NCBI GenBank assembly: GCA_001544595.2
Contig: FCOH02000014.1
Location: 1-64,000 of the forward strand
Origin: Caballeronia peredens
Lineage (GTDB): Bacteria > Pseudomonadota > Gammaproteobacteria > Burkholderiales > Burkholderiaceae
DNA length: 64,000 nucleotides
Direction of reading: 5' to 3'
Shown: positions 1-8,604 of the stretch, piece by piece
Layout of the letters: each line of letters begins with the position of its first letter
How positions within the stretch are numbered: the first letter of the stretch is position 1
Position numbers and translations under genes: made by a program
Notes under the pieces: model-generated
The model's database searches: none
What the model was told of the DNA's origin: nothing
What the model saw: the letters and a program-made list of their open reading frames with translations, nothing else

Positions 1-87
1 ACGCATCATCTCAAGCTCGAACAGATCAACGAAGGCTTCGACCTGATGAAGAAGGGCGAGTCGATTCGTTCCGTCGTGATCTATTGA
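1..87 (+). CDS. C-terminal end of a class III alcohol dehydrogenase (S-(hydroxymethyl)glutathione dehydrogenase-like), partial
   Basis: Only the last 28 codons and the TGA stop lie in the window. The tail reads LEQINEGFDLMKKGESIRSV followed by VIY, which is the typical C-terminus of zinc-dependent class III alcohol dehydrogenases of the FrmA/AdhC type, which oxidise the formaldehyde-glutathione adduct. The stop overlaps the stop of the convergent GlxA-type regulator by 7 bp. Other zinc alcohol dehydrogenases share parts of this tail, so the substrate is not certain from this fragment. Confidence 0.75.
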   Translation, partial: THHLKLEQINEGFDLMKKGESIRSVVIY

Positions 88-1070
88 TCCTGTTGCAGGC
101 GGCCCATGCCGAAGCGTTCGCGATACGTGAGCGGCGTTATGCCGAGCGCGTGCTGGAACGCCTTTCGCATCGCTTCGTAAGTCTTGAAGCCGCTGTCGGC
201 GGCAATCGTCTTCGCGGGCAGATTGCCTTCCTCGAGCATCCTGCGCGCCGCTTCGACGCGCGCGCGCGTCAGAAATGTCGACGGCGTCGTACCGGTTTCG
301 CGCTTGAACGAACGATTGAAATTGCGCACGCTCATCGACAGACGTTCCGCCATCTCGGCCGCCGGCAGTTCGCGTTGCAGGTTACCGAGAATCCAGTCCT
401 GCACGTCGCGGATGCCCGGGTTCTGCGTCGCCTGGCTCACGAGATGCGAGCTGAACTGCGATTGTCCGCCCGGACGCTTGAGATACACGACGAGATCGCG
501 CGAGACATCGAGCGCGATCTCCAGCCCGAAATCCTCTTCGACGAGCGCGAGCGCCAGATCGATGCCCGCCGTGACACCCGCCGACGTCCACAGATTGCCC
601 TCGCGGATGAAGATGCAGTCCGCATCGACGCGCACCGCCGGATAGCGCTGCTTCAGCGCGTCGGCGACGGCCCAGTGCGTCGTCGCGCGGCGGCCGTCGA
701 GCAAACCGGCGGCGGCGAGAAAGAACGCGCCCGAGCAGAGCGCCGCCGTGCGCTGCATGCGGGGCGCGGCCGCTTCGACCCATTGCACGATCTCGGGCGC
801 CGCGCCGACCGCCTCTTCGATCTGCCACGCGCCGACGATGATCGCCGTATGCGGCAGCGCGAGCGTGTCGATGCGTTTCGCGGCCGTGAGCGGGACGCCG
901 GTATCCGACATGATTTCGCCGCGCCGGGTGGATGCCAGCCTGACGTCGTAGCGGCCCGCGAGACCGCGCCGCGTCAGATGGATGTTCGCGTAGGTGAAGA
1001 CGCTCAGCGAGCCGATCGCTTCGAGCGCCTTGAAGCCGTCATAGATGACGATATCGACCGTCAGAGTCAT
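81..1070 (-). CDS. GlxA family transcriptional regulator (DJ-1/PfpI-like domain plus AraC HTH)
   Basis: The 329-residue protein has an N-terminal DJ-1/PfpI (GATase1-like) domain over roughly residues 3-175, with a cysteine at position 112 in the context AALCSGAFF where the family has its nucleophile elbow. A C-terminal AraC-type double helix-turn-helix covers about residues 225-325 (MAERLSMSVRNFNRSF and the second helix region ending GITPLTYRERFG). This architecture is that of GlxA-type regulators, which often act as activators of amine, choline, carnitine or arginine catabolism. The effector cannot be read from the sequence. The gene is convergent with the alcohol dehydrogenase and stands alone. 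Confidence 0.9.
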   Translation of the reverse strand: MTLTVDIVIYDGFKALEAIGSLSVFTYANIHLTRRGLAGRYDVRLASTRRGEIMSDTGVPLTAAKRIDTLALPHTAIIVGAWQIEEAVGAAPEIVQWVEAAAPRMQRTAALCSGAFFLAAAGLLDGRRATTHWAVADALKQRYPAVRVDADCIFIREGNLWTSAGVTAGIDLALALVEEDFGLEIALDVSRDLVVYLKRPGGQSQFSSHLVSQATQNPGIRDVQDWILGNLQRELPAAEMAERLSMSVRNFNRSFKRETGTTPSTFLTRARVEAARRMLEEGNLPAKTIAADSGFKTYEAMRKAFQHALGITPLTYRERFGMGRLQQDQ

Positions 1071-1172
1071 GCGGTAACTTTGATTGGCTGTCCAGGTCGC
1101 GGTATTTTTGCATGGACGGGCCGCATGACGCCTTTCGCGCCGGACAGAGCGAATCCGGACAGCACGATGCGA

Positions 1173-1216
1173 ACGGGCGCGCGCGATTGCGCGTGATTGC
1201 GCGCGGGCGCGCCCGT
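1173..1216. terminator. Candidate hairpin between regulator start and sodA end
   Basis: Two perfect 10-base arms, ACGGGCGCGC at 1173-1182 and GCGCGCCCGT at 1207-1216, face each other across a 24-base loop just downstream of the leftward sodA stop. It could fold as a transcription terminator for the sodA operon. There is no clear U-tract and such GC-rich arms arise easily in this genome, so this is a weak call. Confidence 0.3.
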
Positions 1217-1229
1217 CGGGCTTTGCCGC

Positions 1230-1856
1230 CTAGTTGCCGCGCGCCGCCTTGTACCGACGCGCAACCTCAGGCCAGTTCACGACGTTGTAGAACGCCGCGA
1301 TGTATTCCGGCCGGCGGTTCTCGTACTTGAGATAGTAGGCGTGCTCCCAGACGTCGAGACCGAGAATCGGCGTGTTGCCCGACGCGATGCCGGCCATCAG
1401 CGGACTATCCTGATTCGCGGTGCTCTCGACCGCGAGCTTGCCCTGCTTGTCGACGTTAAGCCACGCCCAGCCGCTGCCGAAGCGCGTGAGCGCGGCTTTC
1501 GTGAAGGCGTCCTTGAAGGCATCGAAACCGCCGAGATCCTGATCGATCGCGGCGGCGAGTTCGCCTTCCGGCTTGCCGCCGCCATCCGGCGACATGATTG
1601 TCCAGAACAGGCTATGGTTCGCATGTCCGCCGCCGTTGTTGCGCACGGGCAGCCGGAGCGCTTCGGGCAGGGCGTCGATGCGCGCGATCAGCGTCTCGAC
1701 CGGCACGTCTTTCTGGTCCGATTTTTCCAGCGCCGCATTGAGATTGTTCACATACGTCTGATGATGCTTCGTGTGATGGACTTCCATCGTGCGGGCGTCG
1801 ATGTTCGGCTCCAGCGCGTCGAAGGCATAGGGAAGGGGAGGAAGGGCGTGAGGCAT
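1230..1856 (-). CDS. sodA: Superoxide dismutase, Mn type
   Basis: The 208-residue enzyme converts superoxide to hydrogen peroxide and oxygen. Metal ligands fit the Fe/Mn family: H27 ([12 protein letters not shown]), H81 ([11 protein letters not shown]), D168 and H172 (LDVWEHAYY). Gly77 and Gln149 (STANQDSPL) are the residues typical of Mn rather than Fe enzymes. The start at 1856 is chosen because it gives the usual N-terminus and follows an AGGAGA ribosome site; longer open frame upstream belongs to the neighbouring gene's region. It lies 35 bp behind the small helical protein gene, and the pair follows a Fur box, so it is probably made when iron is low, which suits a manganese enzyme. Confidence 0.95.
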   Translation of the reverse strand: MPHALPPLPYAFDALEPNIDARTMEVHHTKHHQTYVNNLNAALEKSDQKDVPVETLIARIDALPEALRLPVRNNGGGHANHSLFWTIMSPDGGGKPEGELAAAIDQDLGGFDAFKDAFTKAALTRFGSGWAWLNVDKQGKLAVESTANQDSPLMAGIASGNTPILGLDVWEHAYYLKYENRRPEYIAAFYNVVNWPEVARRYKAARGN

Positions 1857-1891
1857 CGAAATCTCCTGTCGGGTCGAAGAACGTGGGGAGG

Positions 1892-2383
1892 TCAGTGTCG
1901 TGCCGTGCTGCCGGCATTGAGCGCGGCGTCGGCGTCGGCGATGGCGCGCGTGATGTGCGGATGAGGCCCGTGACGGGCGATGTGGCGAATCAGCGCGACA
2001 TAGGTTTCGCGGCTGTGGCGCAGGGCCGCCTGACGCAGCGCCGTGGGCCGGTCGGCGGCGAGCGAGAGCGCGACGAGCACGGCGTGCGCGCGGGCGAGCA
2101 GATGCGCCGCGCTGTCGAGATCGCCCTGCGCGACGCGAAGATCGGCGAGATTGTGATGCGACACGACGAGCGCCGCGAGGCAATCGTCCGTGCGTGCCGC
2201 GGGCGGCGCTTCGATCAGCCGGAGCGCGACCGACAACGCCCGGTCGTAGCAGGCGGCCGCGAGCGCGACGCGGTGTTCGCGCTCGGCGTGCACGGCCTGG
2301 CGCATGGCCGCTTCCCAGAGCGGCAGGCTCGGCGCCTCGGATGTCGATGGGTCGGGTGCGAGGTCGGCAATCGGCTGATGCAT
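1892..2383 (-). CDS. Small TPR-like helical protein, first gene of the sodA operon
   Basis: This 163-residue protein is rich in alanine-based amphipathic helices with TPR-like spacing (for example [20 protein letters not shown] at about residues 73-92). It has no signal peptide or membrane segment. An AGGAG site precedes the ATG. It is only 35 bp ahead of sodA and 62 bp behind the Fur box, so it is very likely co-transcribed with sodA and iron-repressed. I do not recognise a named family; a partner-binding role in metal or oxidative stress is a guess from context. Confidence 0.8.
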   Translation of the reverse strand: MHQPIADLAPDPSTSEAPSLPLWEAAMRQAVHAEREHRVALAAACYDRALSVALRLIEAPPAARTDDCLAALVVSHHNLADLRVAQGDLDSAAHLLARAHAVLVALSLAADRPTALRQAALRHSRETYVALIRHIARHGPHPHITRAIADADAALNAGSTARH

Positions 2384-2444
2384 GGCGAGGGCTCCTGTTC
2401 CTTCGCCCTTTGCGTCGACCGATGTCTGCGTACTCGGGATGATT

Positions 2445-2463
2445 AATGATAACCATTATCATT
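2445..2463. promoter_or_regulatory. Fur box
   Basis: The 19-base sequence AATGATAACCATTATCATT is nearly a perfect inverted repeat and matches the classical Fur consensus of repeated AATGAT/ATCATT units. It sits 62 bp upstream of the leftward sodA operon and 108 bp upstream of the rightward exporter gene, so Fur could act on either or both. Fur control of sodA is established in other proteobacteria; here it is inferred from the site. Confidence 0.85.
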
Positions 2464-2570
2464 TGGGCTTGCCAACCACATTCCCGACGTGGACATGCGC
2501 GCGCCTTTGGCCTCTACTTACGCATCGGGATTCGTCGAAGCGGATGGGCGCATGAAGCACTGGAGCCGAA

Positions 2571-4172
2571 GTGAGCAGCCGACCTGTCGATAGCCGTGCA
2601 CGCGCGCGGCCCGCCGTAGCCTCGCCGGTGAGTCCCTGCGACGAGCAGATCATTCGCGCGCAGTCCGCCGACGACGCGCGCCCATGCCGTCGCAAACGCC
2701 TCGCGCTGAGCGCGACGATTCTCGGGTCGAGCATGGCGTTCATCGACGGCTCGGTGGTGAATGTCGCGCTGCCGTCCATCCAGAACGAACTCGGTGCGAG
2801 CATCGCGGCGATGCAATGGGTCGTGAACGCGTACCTGCTGTTCCTCGGCGCGCTGGTTCTCGTCGGCGGCTCGATGGGCGACAAGCTCGGGCGGCGCAAG
2901 GTGTTCGTCGCGGGCATCGCGGTTTTCATGGTGGCGTCGGCGGGGTGCGGCTTCGCGCCGGGCACGGGCTGGCTGATCGCGGCGCGCGCGGTGCAGGGCG
3001 TCGGCGCGGCGCTGCTGGTGCCGAGCAGTCTCGCGATCATCGGCGCGGTCTTCGAGGGCGAAGCGCGCGGGCGGGCGATCGGCACGTGGGCCGGCGTCGG
3101 CGCGATCACGTCGTCGCTGGGGCCGGCGGCGGGCGGCTGGCTTGTCGATGTCTTTTCCTGGCGATCGATCTTTTTCCTCAATTTGCCGCTCGCCATCGCG
3201 ACGATCGTGCTCGCGATATCGTCGGTGCCCGACAGCCACAAGGCCGATGCGCCCGAGACGCTGGACTGGCCCGGCGCGGCGAGCGCGGCGGCCGGCCTCG
3301 CCGCGCTGACCTACGGGCTCACCGAGGCGCCCGCGCACGGCCTGGGCGACTGGCGCGTGCTGGGCATGATCGCGGCGGGCGTGCTGCTGCTGATCGCGTT
3401 CGTGGCGATCGAAGCGAAGAGCCACGACCCGATGGTCCCGCTCGACGTGTTCCGTTCGCGCGATTTCAGCGGCGCCAATATCGTCACGCTGCTGCTGTAT
3501 TTCGGGCTCGGCGGCGTGCTGTTTTTCCTGCCGTTCACGCTGATTCGCGCTTACGGCTACAGCGCGGCCGAAGCGGGCGCGGCCGTGCTGCCGATGCCGC
3601 TCATCATCGGCTTGCTGTCGCGCTTCACCGGCGGGCTGACGAGCCGACATGGCGCGCGAGCGCTTTTGACGGCCGGACCGTGCATCGCGGGAATCGGCTT
3701 CGCGATGCTCGCGTGGCCGTTCGGCGCCGGCCGTTACTGGAGCAGTTTCTTTCCCGGGCTGGTCGTACTCGCGCTCGGCATGACGATCACCGTCGCGCCG
3801 CTCACCACGACCGTGATGGCGTCGGTGCCGGGCGAGCGCGCGGGCGTGGCGTCGGGCATCAACAACGCGGTGGCGCGCGTCGCGAGCCTGCTGGCGATCG
3901 CCGTGCTCGGCATCGCGTTCGTGTGGGCGCACGGCGCGGCGCTGTCGGCACGGCTCGATCGCCTGCATGTGCCGATGGACGCGCGGCCGAACGTGCATCT
4001 GCTCGAAGCCGAGACGGCATCTGGCGCGGCGGATTCGTCGTCGCCGACAGTGGCGCGTGCGCAGTCCGATGCCATCGCCGATGCGTTGCGGGCCGTTGCG
4101 ATGTTGTCTGCCGTCTGCGCTTTCGCGGCGGCGGGCGTTGCTGCGGCGACTATCCGCACCGCGTCGGATTGA
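2571..4172 (+). CDS. DHA2 family (EmrB/QacA-like) MFS drug exporter
   Basis: The 533-residue protein has about 14 predicted membrane segments, the length and layout of the DHA2 drug:proton antiporters. Motif A is visible as GGSMGDKLGRRKVFV near residue 103, and motif C-like GPAAGGWLVD lies further on. The first 40 residues are hydrophilic and arginine-rich. A GTG at 2571 preceded by GGAG is taken as the start; a later start nearer the first helix is possible. Its divergent position to the Fur-controlled sodA operon raises the possibility of iron or oxidative control. Substrate unknown. Confidence 0.85.
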   Translation: MSSRPVDSRARARPAVASPVSPCDEQIIRAQSADDARPCRRKRLALSATILGSSMAFIDGSVVNVALPSIQNELGASIAAMQWVVNAYLLFLGALVLVGGSMGDKLGRRKVFVAGIAVFMVASAGCGFAPGTGWLIAARAVQGVGAALLVPSSLAIIGAVFEGEARGRAIGTWAGVGAITSSLGPAAGGWLVDVFSWRSIFFLNLPLAIATIVLAISSVPDSHKADAPETLDWPGAASAAAGLAALTYGLTEAPAHGLGDWRVLGMIAAGVLLLIAFVAIEAKSHDPMVPLDVFRSRDFSGANIVTLLLYFGLGGVLFFLPFTLIRAYGYSAAEAGAAVLPMPLIIGLLSRFTGGLTSRHGARALLTAGPCIAGIGFAMLAWPFGAGRYWSSFFPGLVVLALGMTITVAPLTTTVMASVPGERAGVASGINNAVARVASLLAIAVLGIAFVWAHGAALSARLDRLHVPMDARPNVHLLEAETASGAADSSSPTVARAQSDAIADALRAVAMLSAVCAFAAAGVAAATIRTASD

Positions 4173-4231
4173 CTTGGCATCGAGCAATAGAAACGAAATA
4201 AAGCTGCCTTAATAAATTACAAATCGAACTA

Positions 4232-4260
4232 TTGCTGATAGTGGCAGGAAAACGTACGAT
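4232..4260 (+). promoter_or_regulatory. Candidate sigma-70 promoter of the PKS/export operon
   Basis: TTGCTG at 4232-4237 and TACGAT at 4255-4260 are spaced by 17 bases inside a strikingly AT-rich 125 bp leader that precedes the ABC ATPase. The next promoter-sized gap is only before the PKS gene, so this is the natural start of the operon. Identified by eye only. Confidence 0.35.
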
Positions 4261-4298
4261 CGGCAAACATTTAGGTTAACTTAGTACATAAAAAAATC

Positions 4299-5003
4299 AT
4301 GTCGCATGTCGTCAGCCTCCAAAATGTTTCGAAGTACTACAAATTAGACAGTGTGAGTGTGACCGCACTTGAAGATGTCACGGTGCGGTTGAGATCCGGC
4401 GTGCTGACCGTCCTGAGCGGTCCATCGGGCAGCGGGAAGACCACCCTGCTCAACATGATCGGCGGCATTGATCGCCCGGACAAGGGGCGCGTCGTGATCG
4501 ACGGTCAGGACATCGGCGCGCTCCCGGACGATGCGTTGTCCGACTTTCGCGCCAGGCATGTCGGCCACGTATTTCAGAATTTCAACCTGCTGCCGGTGCT
4601 TACCGCGGCCGAGAACGTCGAATATCCATTGTGGAAGTCCGGTCTGCCGGCGCGCGAACGCACGCGCCGCGTGGCGGATGCGCTCGATGCGGTCGGCCTC
4701 GCCCAGAAGATGCAGCGCAATCCCGGGCAGTTGTCGGGCGGCGAGCGGCAGCGCGTCGCCATTGCGCGGGCGCTGGTGCGAGAGCCCGCGGTCGTGCTCG
4801 CCGACGAACCGACTGCGAATCTCGATAGCCAGACGGGCGCCGCGATCATCGAACTGATGCGTCATCTTCAGCAATCGCGTGGCGTGTCCTTCATCGTCTC
4901 GTCGCACGATCCGCAGATGCAGGCCGCCGCCGACGACACCGTGCGTATCCTCGACGGCCGTGTCGTCGAACATCGGCATGAGCAAGAGGCGCTCGCCATA
5001 TGA
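4299..5003 (+). CDS. ABC transporter ATPase, LolD/MacB type
   Basis: The 234-residue ATPase has Walker A GPSGSGKT at residues 41-48, Q-loop region VFQNFNLLPVLTAAENVEYP, signature LSGGERQRVAIARAL, Walker B VVLADEPTANLDS and the switch histidine in SSHDPQ. The sequence type is that of the LolD/MacB/FtsE group, whose members drive FtsX-fold permeases that move substrates from the inner membrane outward without transporting them through a classical channel. The ATG overlaps nothing upstream and lies in an AT-rich leader with a weak ribosome site. It overlaps the permease start by 4 bp, so the two are translationally coupled. Partner and substrate are inferred from the operon. Confidence 0.92.
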   Translation: MSHVVSLQNVSKYYKLDSVSVTALEDVTVRLRSGVLTVLSGPSGSGKTTLLNMIGGIDRPDKGRVVIDGQDIGALPDDALSDFRARHVGHVFQNFNLLPVLTAAENVEYPLWKSGLPARERTRRVADALDAVGLAQKMQRNPGQLSGGERQRVAIARALVREPAVVLADEPTANLDSQTGAAIIELMRHLQQSRGVSFIVSSHDPQMQAAADDTVRILDGRVVEHRHEQEALAI

Positions 5004-6409
5004 AAAACACATTGATACTGGCGCTGCGCAACCTGCAGCGCAACCGTCGCCGCTCGGTCACGACCGCACTCGCGATCATCGTGGGTGTCTGCGCCATTCT
5101 GCTCTTCGGCGGCTTCAGCAAAGACATCATGCTCGGCATGCAGACAGATTTCGTGCGGCACGGCGGACATCTGCAGATCCAGCGGCACGGGTATTTCGTC
5201 TATGGCGCCGGCAATCCGCGTGCGTATGGCATCGCGAACTACGAACGCGTAATGGATGTCCTGCGCGAAGATCCGGCGTTGCGCGAGATGATCGTCGTCG
5301 TCACGCCGACGCTGGAGCTCGGCGGCGTCGCAGGGAATTTCGCGGCGGGCGCGTCGCGTACGGTGTACGCGGAAGGCTCGATCGCGGCAGAACAATCGCG
5401 CATGCAGGCGTGGAACGAATACGGTTTCAACGACCCGCTCGAAGTCGCGCCGCTCGAGAACACATCCGCGGACGCCGCCGTGATCGGCGAGGGACTCGCG
5501 CGCATGCTGCGGTTGTGTGGTCCGCTGCGGGTGTCCGATTGCGCGGAGCCCCGCGACGTGGCGACCGAAAGCGCGCCGGAAGAAGGCGCGAGCGCGCCCG
5601 GCGACGTCCTCGCGCTGGCGGCCGCGGAGCAGAGCGGCGCGGGCGCGGGCGCATCGTCCGGGCCGCGTATCGACCTGCTCGCGGCGAGCGCACACGGTGT
5701 GCCGAACGTCGGCAGCTTCACGGTGGCGAAAGCGCAGCGGCAGGGCGTAAAGGAACTCGACGACATCTATGTCGCGCTTCATCTGCCCGCCGCGCAGCGT
5801 CTCGTCTACGGTGCAGAGGCGCCGCGCGTGACGGCGATCGAAGTGCAGTTGAAGCACACCGCGCAGTTGCCCGAGGCGCGGCGCCGGATCGAGGCATTGC
5901 TCGCGTCGCGTTTTTCCGGCGAGCCGATGCAAGTGCTCGATTTCGCGACACTGAACCCGTCATACGGCCAGACGATCGGCATGTTCGACGTCATCTTCGA
6001 ATTCGTGTTCGTGCTGATTGCGGCGATCGTGCTGTTCGTCGTAAGCAACACGATGAGTACGTCCGTCGTCGAGCGAACCGTCGAAATCGGCACGTTGCGC
6101 GCGATGGGCGATCGCCGCGGCGACATCCAGACACTGTTCGTGTACGAGGGCTTGCTGCTCGGCCTGCTGGGCACGGTGGCAGGCGTGCTCGTCGCGCTGC
6201 TGGTGTCTTTCGGGGTCAACCGCAGCGGCCTGATGTGGACGCCGCCCGCGCGTGTCGATCCGATTGCGCTGACAGTGCGGGTCTGGGGCCAGTGGCGGCA
6301 GATCGGCCTGACGTTTGTGATCCTCGCTATCGTCGCGACTGTGTCGAGCTGGTGGCCGGCGCGTCGCGCGTCGCGACTCTCGATCGTCGACGCATTGCGC
6401 CACGTCTGA
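5000..6409 (+). CDS. FtsX-like ABC permease (LolC/LolE/MacB-type)
   Basis: The 469-residue protein shows the MacB/LolCE plan: one N-terminal membrane helix (about 22-44), a large periplasmic domain (about 45-320), then three helices at the C-terminus. Family motifs are TVEIGTLRAMGDRRGDI and the terminal WWPARRASRLSIVDALR. The periplasmic part carries an insertion of about 50 residues rich in Ala, Glu, Ser and Gly (about 170-225) introduced by two cysteines, C173 and C181, which might form a disulfide. It overlaps the ATPase gene by 4 bp. Because a LolA-like protein and an outer-membrane barrel follow, a role in extracting a lipid from the inner membrane is the most economical reading. Confidence 0.9.
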   Translation: MKNTLILALRNLQRNRRRSVTTALAIIVGVCAILLFGGFSKDIMLGMQTDFVRHGGHLQIQRHGYFVYGAGNPRAYGIANYERVMDVLREDPALREMIVVVTPTLELGGVAGNFAAGASRTVYAEGSIAAEQSRMQAWNEYGFNDPLEVAPLENTSADAAVIGEGLARMLRLCGPLRVSDCAEPRDVATESAPEEGASAPGDVLALAAAEQSGAGAGASSGPRIDLLAASAHGVPNVGSFTVAKAQRQGVKELDDIYVALHLPAAQRLVYGAEAPRVTAIEVQLKHTAQLPEARRRIEALLASRFSGEPMQVLDFATLNPSYGQTIGMFDVIFEFVFVLIAAIVLFVVSNTMSTSVVERTVEIGTLRAMGDRRGDIQTLFVYEGLLLGLLGTVAGVLVALLVSFGVNRSGLMWTPPARVDPIALTVRVWGQWRQIGLTFVILAIVATVSSWWPARRASRLSIVDALRHV

Positions 6410-6452
6410 GCCGATTCGATGAATCCGACAGCCTTCATTTAAAAGATTAGGT

Positions 6453-7250
6453 ATGCATATTAAAAAATCAACCGGTTTGCGTAATTTCCTTGTGGCCGCC
6501 CTGCTGGCCTGCTTCATCGCGCCGGGCGCATTCGCGCAATCCGCGCCCGGCGCGCAGCAGCTGCTCGCCGCGAGCGATTCCATTCGTTCGCCTTCGAAGC
6601 CTTATGTCGTCACCACTACGCTGACTGAATATCGCGCGGGCAAGCAGGTTGCATCGAATACGTTGTCCGTCTTCTCGAAGCCGAACGGTGACGGCACCTA
6701 TCGGACGCTGGTGCGTTTCGAGGCGCCGGCGCGCGACACCGGCAAGCTCATGCTCAAGAGCGGCGACGATCTCTGGTTCTTCGATCCCGCCGGCCAGGCC
6801 AGCGTGCGCATTTCGCCGGAGCAGCGCCTGCTCGGTCAGGAATCGAACGGCGATGTCATGACGACGAACTTCTCGCACGACTACACCGCCACGCTGAAGG
6901 GCACCGAAGACGTGCTGGACGGCGATCGCAAGACGCGCCATTGCAACCGGCTCGACCTCGCGGGCAGCGCGCCGGACGTGCAGTACCAGCGCATCGAGAT
7001 GTGGCTGGACGCGGTCAGCAATCAGCCCGTGAAGGCGAAGTTCTATGCGCAGAGCGGCCGTCTGCTGAAGACCGCGTTCTATCGCAACTACGTCGCTCAG
7101 TTGGGTGTCGACCGGCCGGCCGAGGTCGTCATCATCGATGGACTCGATCCGGGCTGGGTCACCGTGATGCGCATGTCGGACTATGCGTGGAAGGACATTC
7201 CGGATGCCTGGATGCAACGTGATTATCTGCCGCGTTTCAAGCTTCAATGA
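6453..7250 (+). CDS. LolA-like periplasmic protein (outer membrane lipoprotein-sorting family)
   Basis: The 265-residue protein has a clear signal peptide (about 1-29, cleavage after GAFA-Q). The mature part reads as the LolA-like fold of COG2834-type 'outer membrane lipoprotein-sorting' proteins: FEAPARDTGKLMLKSGDDLW followed by FFDP, TTNFSHDY and a C-terminal IDGLDPGWVTVMRMSDYAW. Such proteins have a hydrophobic cradle that carries acyl chains across the periplasm. Its place between an FtsX-type transporter and an outer-membrane barrel suggests that it shuttles the lipid product of the same operon. The start lies in an AT-rich patch with a poor ribosome site and the stop overlaps the next gene by 4 bp. 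Confidence 0.85.
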   Translation: MHIKKSTGLRNFLVAALLACFIAPGAFAQSAPGAQQLLAASDSIRSPSKPYVVTTTLTEYRAGKQVASNTLSVFSKPNGDGTYRTLVRFEAPARDTGKLMLKSGDDLWFFDPAGQASVRISPEQRLLGQESNGDVMTTNFSHDYTATLKGTEDVLDGDRKTRHCNRLDLAGSAPDVQYQRIEMWLDAVSNQPVKAKFYAQSGRLLKTAFYRNYVAQLGVDRPAEVVIIDGLDPGWVTVMRMSDYAWKDIPDAWMQRDYLPRFKLQ

Positions 7251-8542
7251 GGCGCACGCTTACCGGCGCGCTGGCGTTCGGCGCGCTGGCCGGAGCGCTG
7301 ACGCCATTCGCGGCGCGCGCGGAGGAACCGATGTCGGACACTGATTCCGCCGCGCTCAGTCTCGCGGACGCCGAAGCCGGCAAGCCCGCCGAACCCGTCG
7401 TCGCCCGCCCCTGGAAATTCTTCGTCCAGGACGCGGTGCGGGAAAGCGGCTATCGCGACCAGCCATCCTCGCTGCGCAATCAGGCGAGCGTCGATCTGAC
7501 CTGGCAGAAGGCGCTCACGCCCGAGCTGGGCGCGAAGTTCTCGGGCCGCTTCGACAGCTTCGATCCGTTGTCGTCGGCTGCGGCGTCGCATCGAGGGGAG
7601 ACCACCGTGCGCGAGGCCTATGCGACATGGAGCGTTTCGCCAGTGTCGAGCGTCGATGCCGGGCGTGTCGACGAGCGGCAGGGCGCCGCATTCGGCTATA
7701 ACCCCAGCGACTACTTCAGGGCCGGCGCCGTCGACCTCGACGTCTCGCCGGATCCCGAGAGCCGCCGCACGAACCGTCTCGGCACGATGGCCGTGCGCGC
7801 GCAGCGGGTCTGGGCGAGCGGCTCGGCGCAATTGCTGTACTCGCCGCGGCTCACGGGCTATAGCGCACCGGGCAATCCGTACGCGTCGTCGGACTGGCAG
7901 CGCACGAACGGCGCCAACCGCGGCTTGCTCGTGCTCAGTCAGCGCGTGAGCGCGACCGTGCAGCCGCAACTGCTCGTGTACGAGGAAGAAAAGCAGGCGC
8001 CGCAGATCGGATTCAACGTGAGCGTCGTGCCCACGAGCTCGATCGTCGCTTACGCAGAATGGTCGGGCGGCCGGCGTGCGTCGCTGATCGGACGCGCGAC
8101 GGGCCAGGATGACCGCGCGTTCCGTGCCAGTTCGGCTGTCGGAGCCAGTTGGACCACGCCGCTCGATCTGACGTTCATCGCGGAGGCGCAGACCAACGGC
8201 GCCGGATCGACACCCGCGCAGTGGCGTTCGCTGCAGGCGAGCAACATGGCCGGCTGGGGCACTGCTGTGCAGGCAAGCGTTTCCGCGCAGGAACTGCCCA
8301 CGCGCTACGGGGCGTTCTTCATGGCGAACTGGCGGAACGCGGGAATGCGGCGTCTGGACATGAGCGCTTTCGTGCAGGTGGACCAGGGCGGCGGGCGTCA
8401 GGTCTGGGGTGAGGTGCGTCGCCACTTCGACCGTTTCGACGTCGCGCTACAGGTGCAGAAGCAGAGCGGTCCGTCATGGGATCGCTACGGGGCCATGCGC
8501 GAGTCCCGCAGCGTGCAGTTACTGGCGCAGTTTTTCAGGTAA
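7247..8542 (+). CDS. Predicted outer-membrane beta-barrel protein of the PKS/export operon
   Basis: The 431-residue protein begins with a signal peptide (about 1-24, ending FAARA). The rest alternates polar and aromatic/aliphatic residues in short strands typical of a beta-barrel, for example ASVDLTWQKALTPELGAKF, REAYATWSVSPVSSVDAGRV and VWGEVRRHFDRFDVALQVQK, and it ends in LLAQFF-R. I do not recognise a named family. It overlaps the LolA-like gene by 4 bp (ATGA). Context suggests the outer-membrane end of the export route, as a lipid acceptor or pore. Confidence 0.75.
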   Translation: MRRTLTGALAFGALAGALTPFAARAEEPMSDTDSAALSLADAEAGKPAEPVVARPWKFFVQDAVRESGYRDQPSSLRNQASVDLTWQKALTPELGAKFSGRFDSFDPLSSAAASHRGETTVREAYATWSVSPVSSVDAGRVDERQGAAFGYNPSDYFRAGAVDLDVSPDPESRRTNRLGTMAVRAQRVWASGSAQLLYSPRLTGYSAPGNPYASSDWQRTNGANRGLLVLSQRVSATVQPQLLVYEEEKQAPQIGFNVSVVPTSSIVAYAEWSGGRRASLIGRATGQDDRAFRASSAVGASWTTPLDLTFIAEAQTNGAGSTPAQWRSLQASNMAGWGTAVQASVSAQELPTRYGAFFMANWRNAGMRRLDMSAFVQVDQGGGRQVWGEVRRHFDRFDVALQVQKQSGPSWDRYGAMRESRSVQLLAQFFR

Positions 8543-8604
8543 GTCGCGGGCCGGCAGGCGGCAAGCAGACCATGGTTAATAAAAATCAGTAATCCGAATA
8601 AAAA

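Noticed and set aside
2514..4187. Open frame antisense to the first DHA2 exporter
   Set aside because: Charged, repetitive shadow sequence; the exporter on the other strand has clear membrane helices and motifs.
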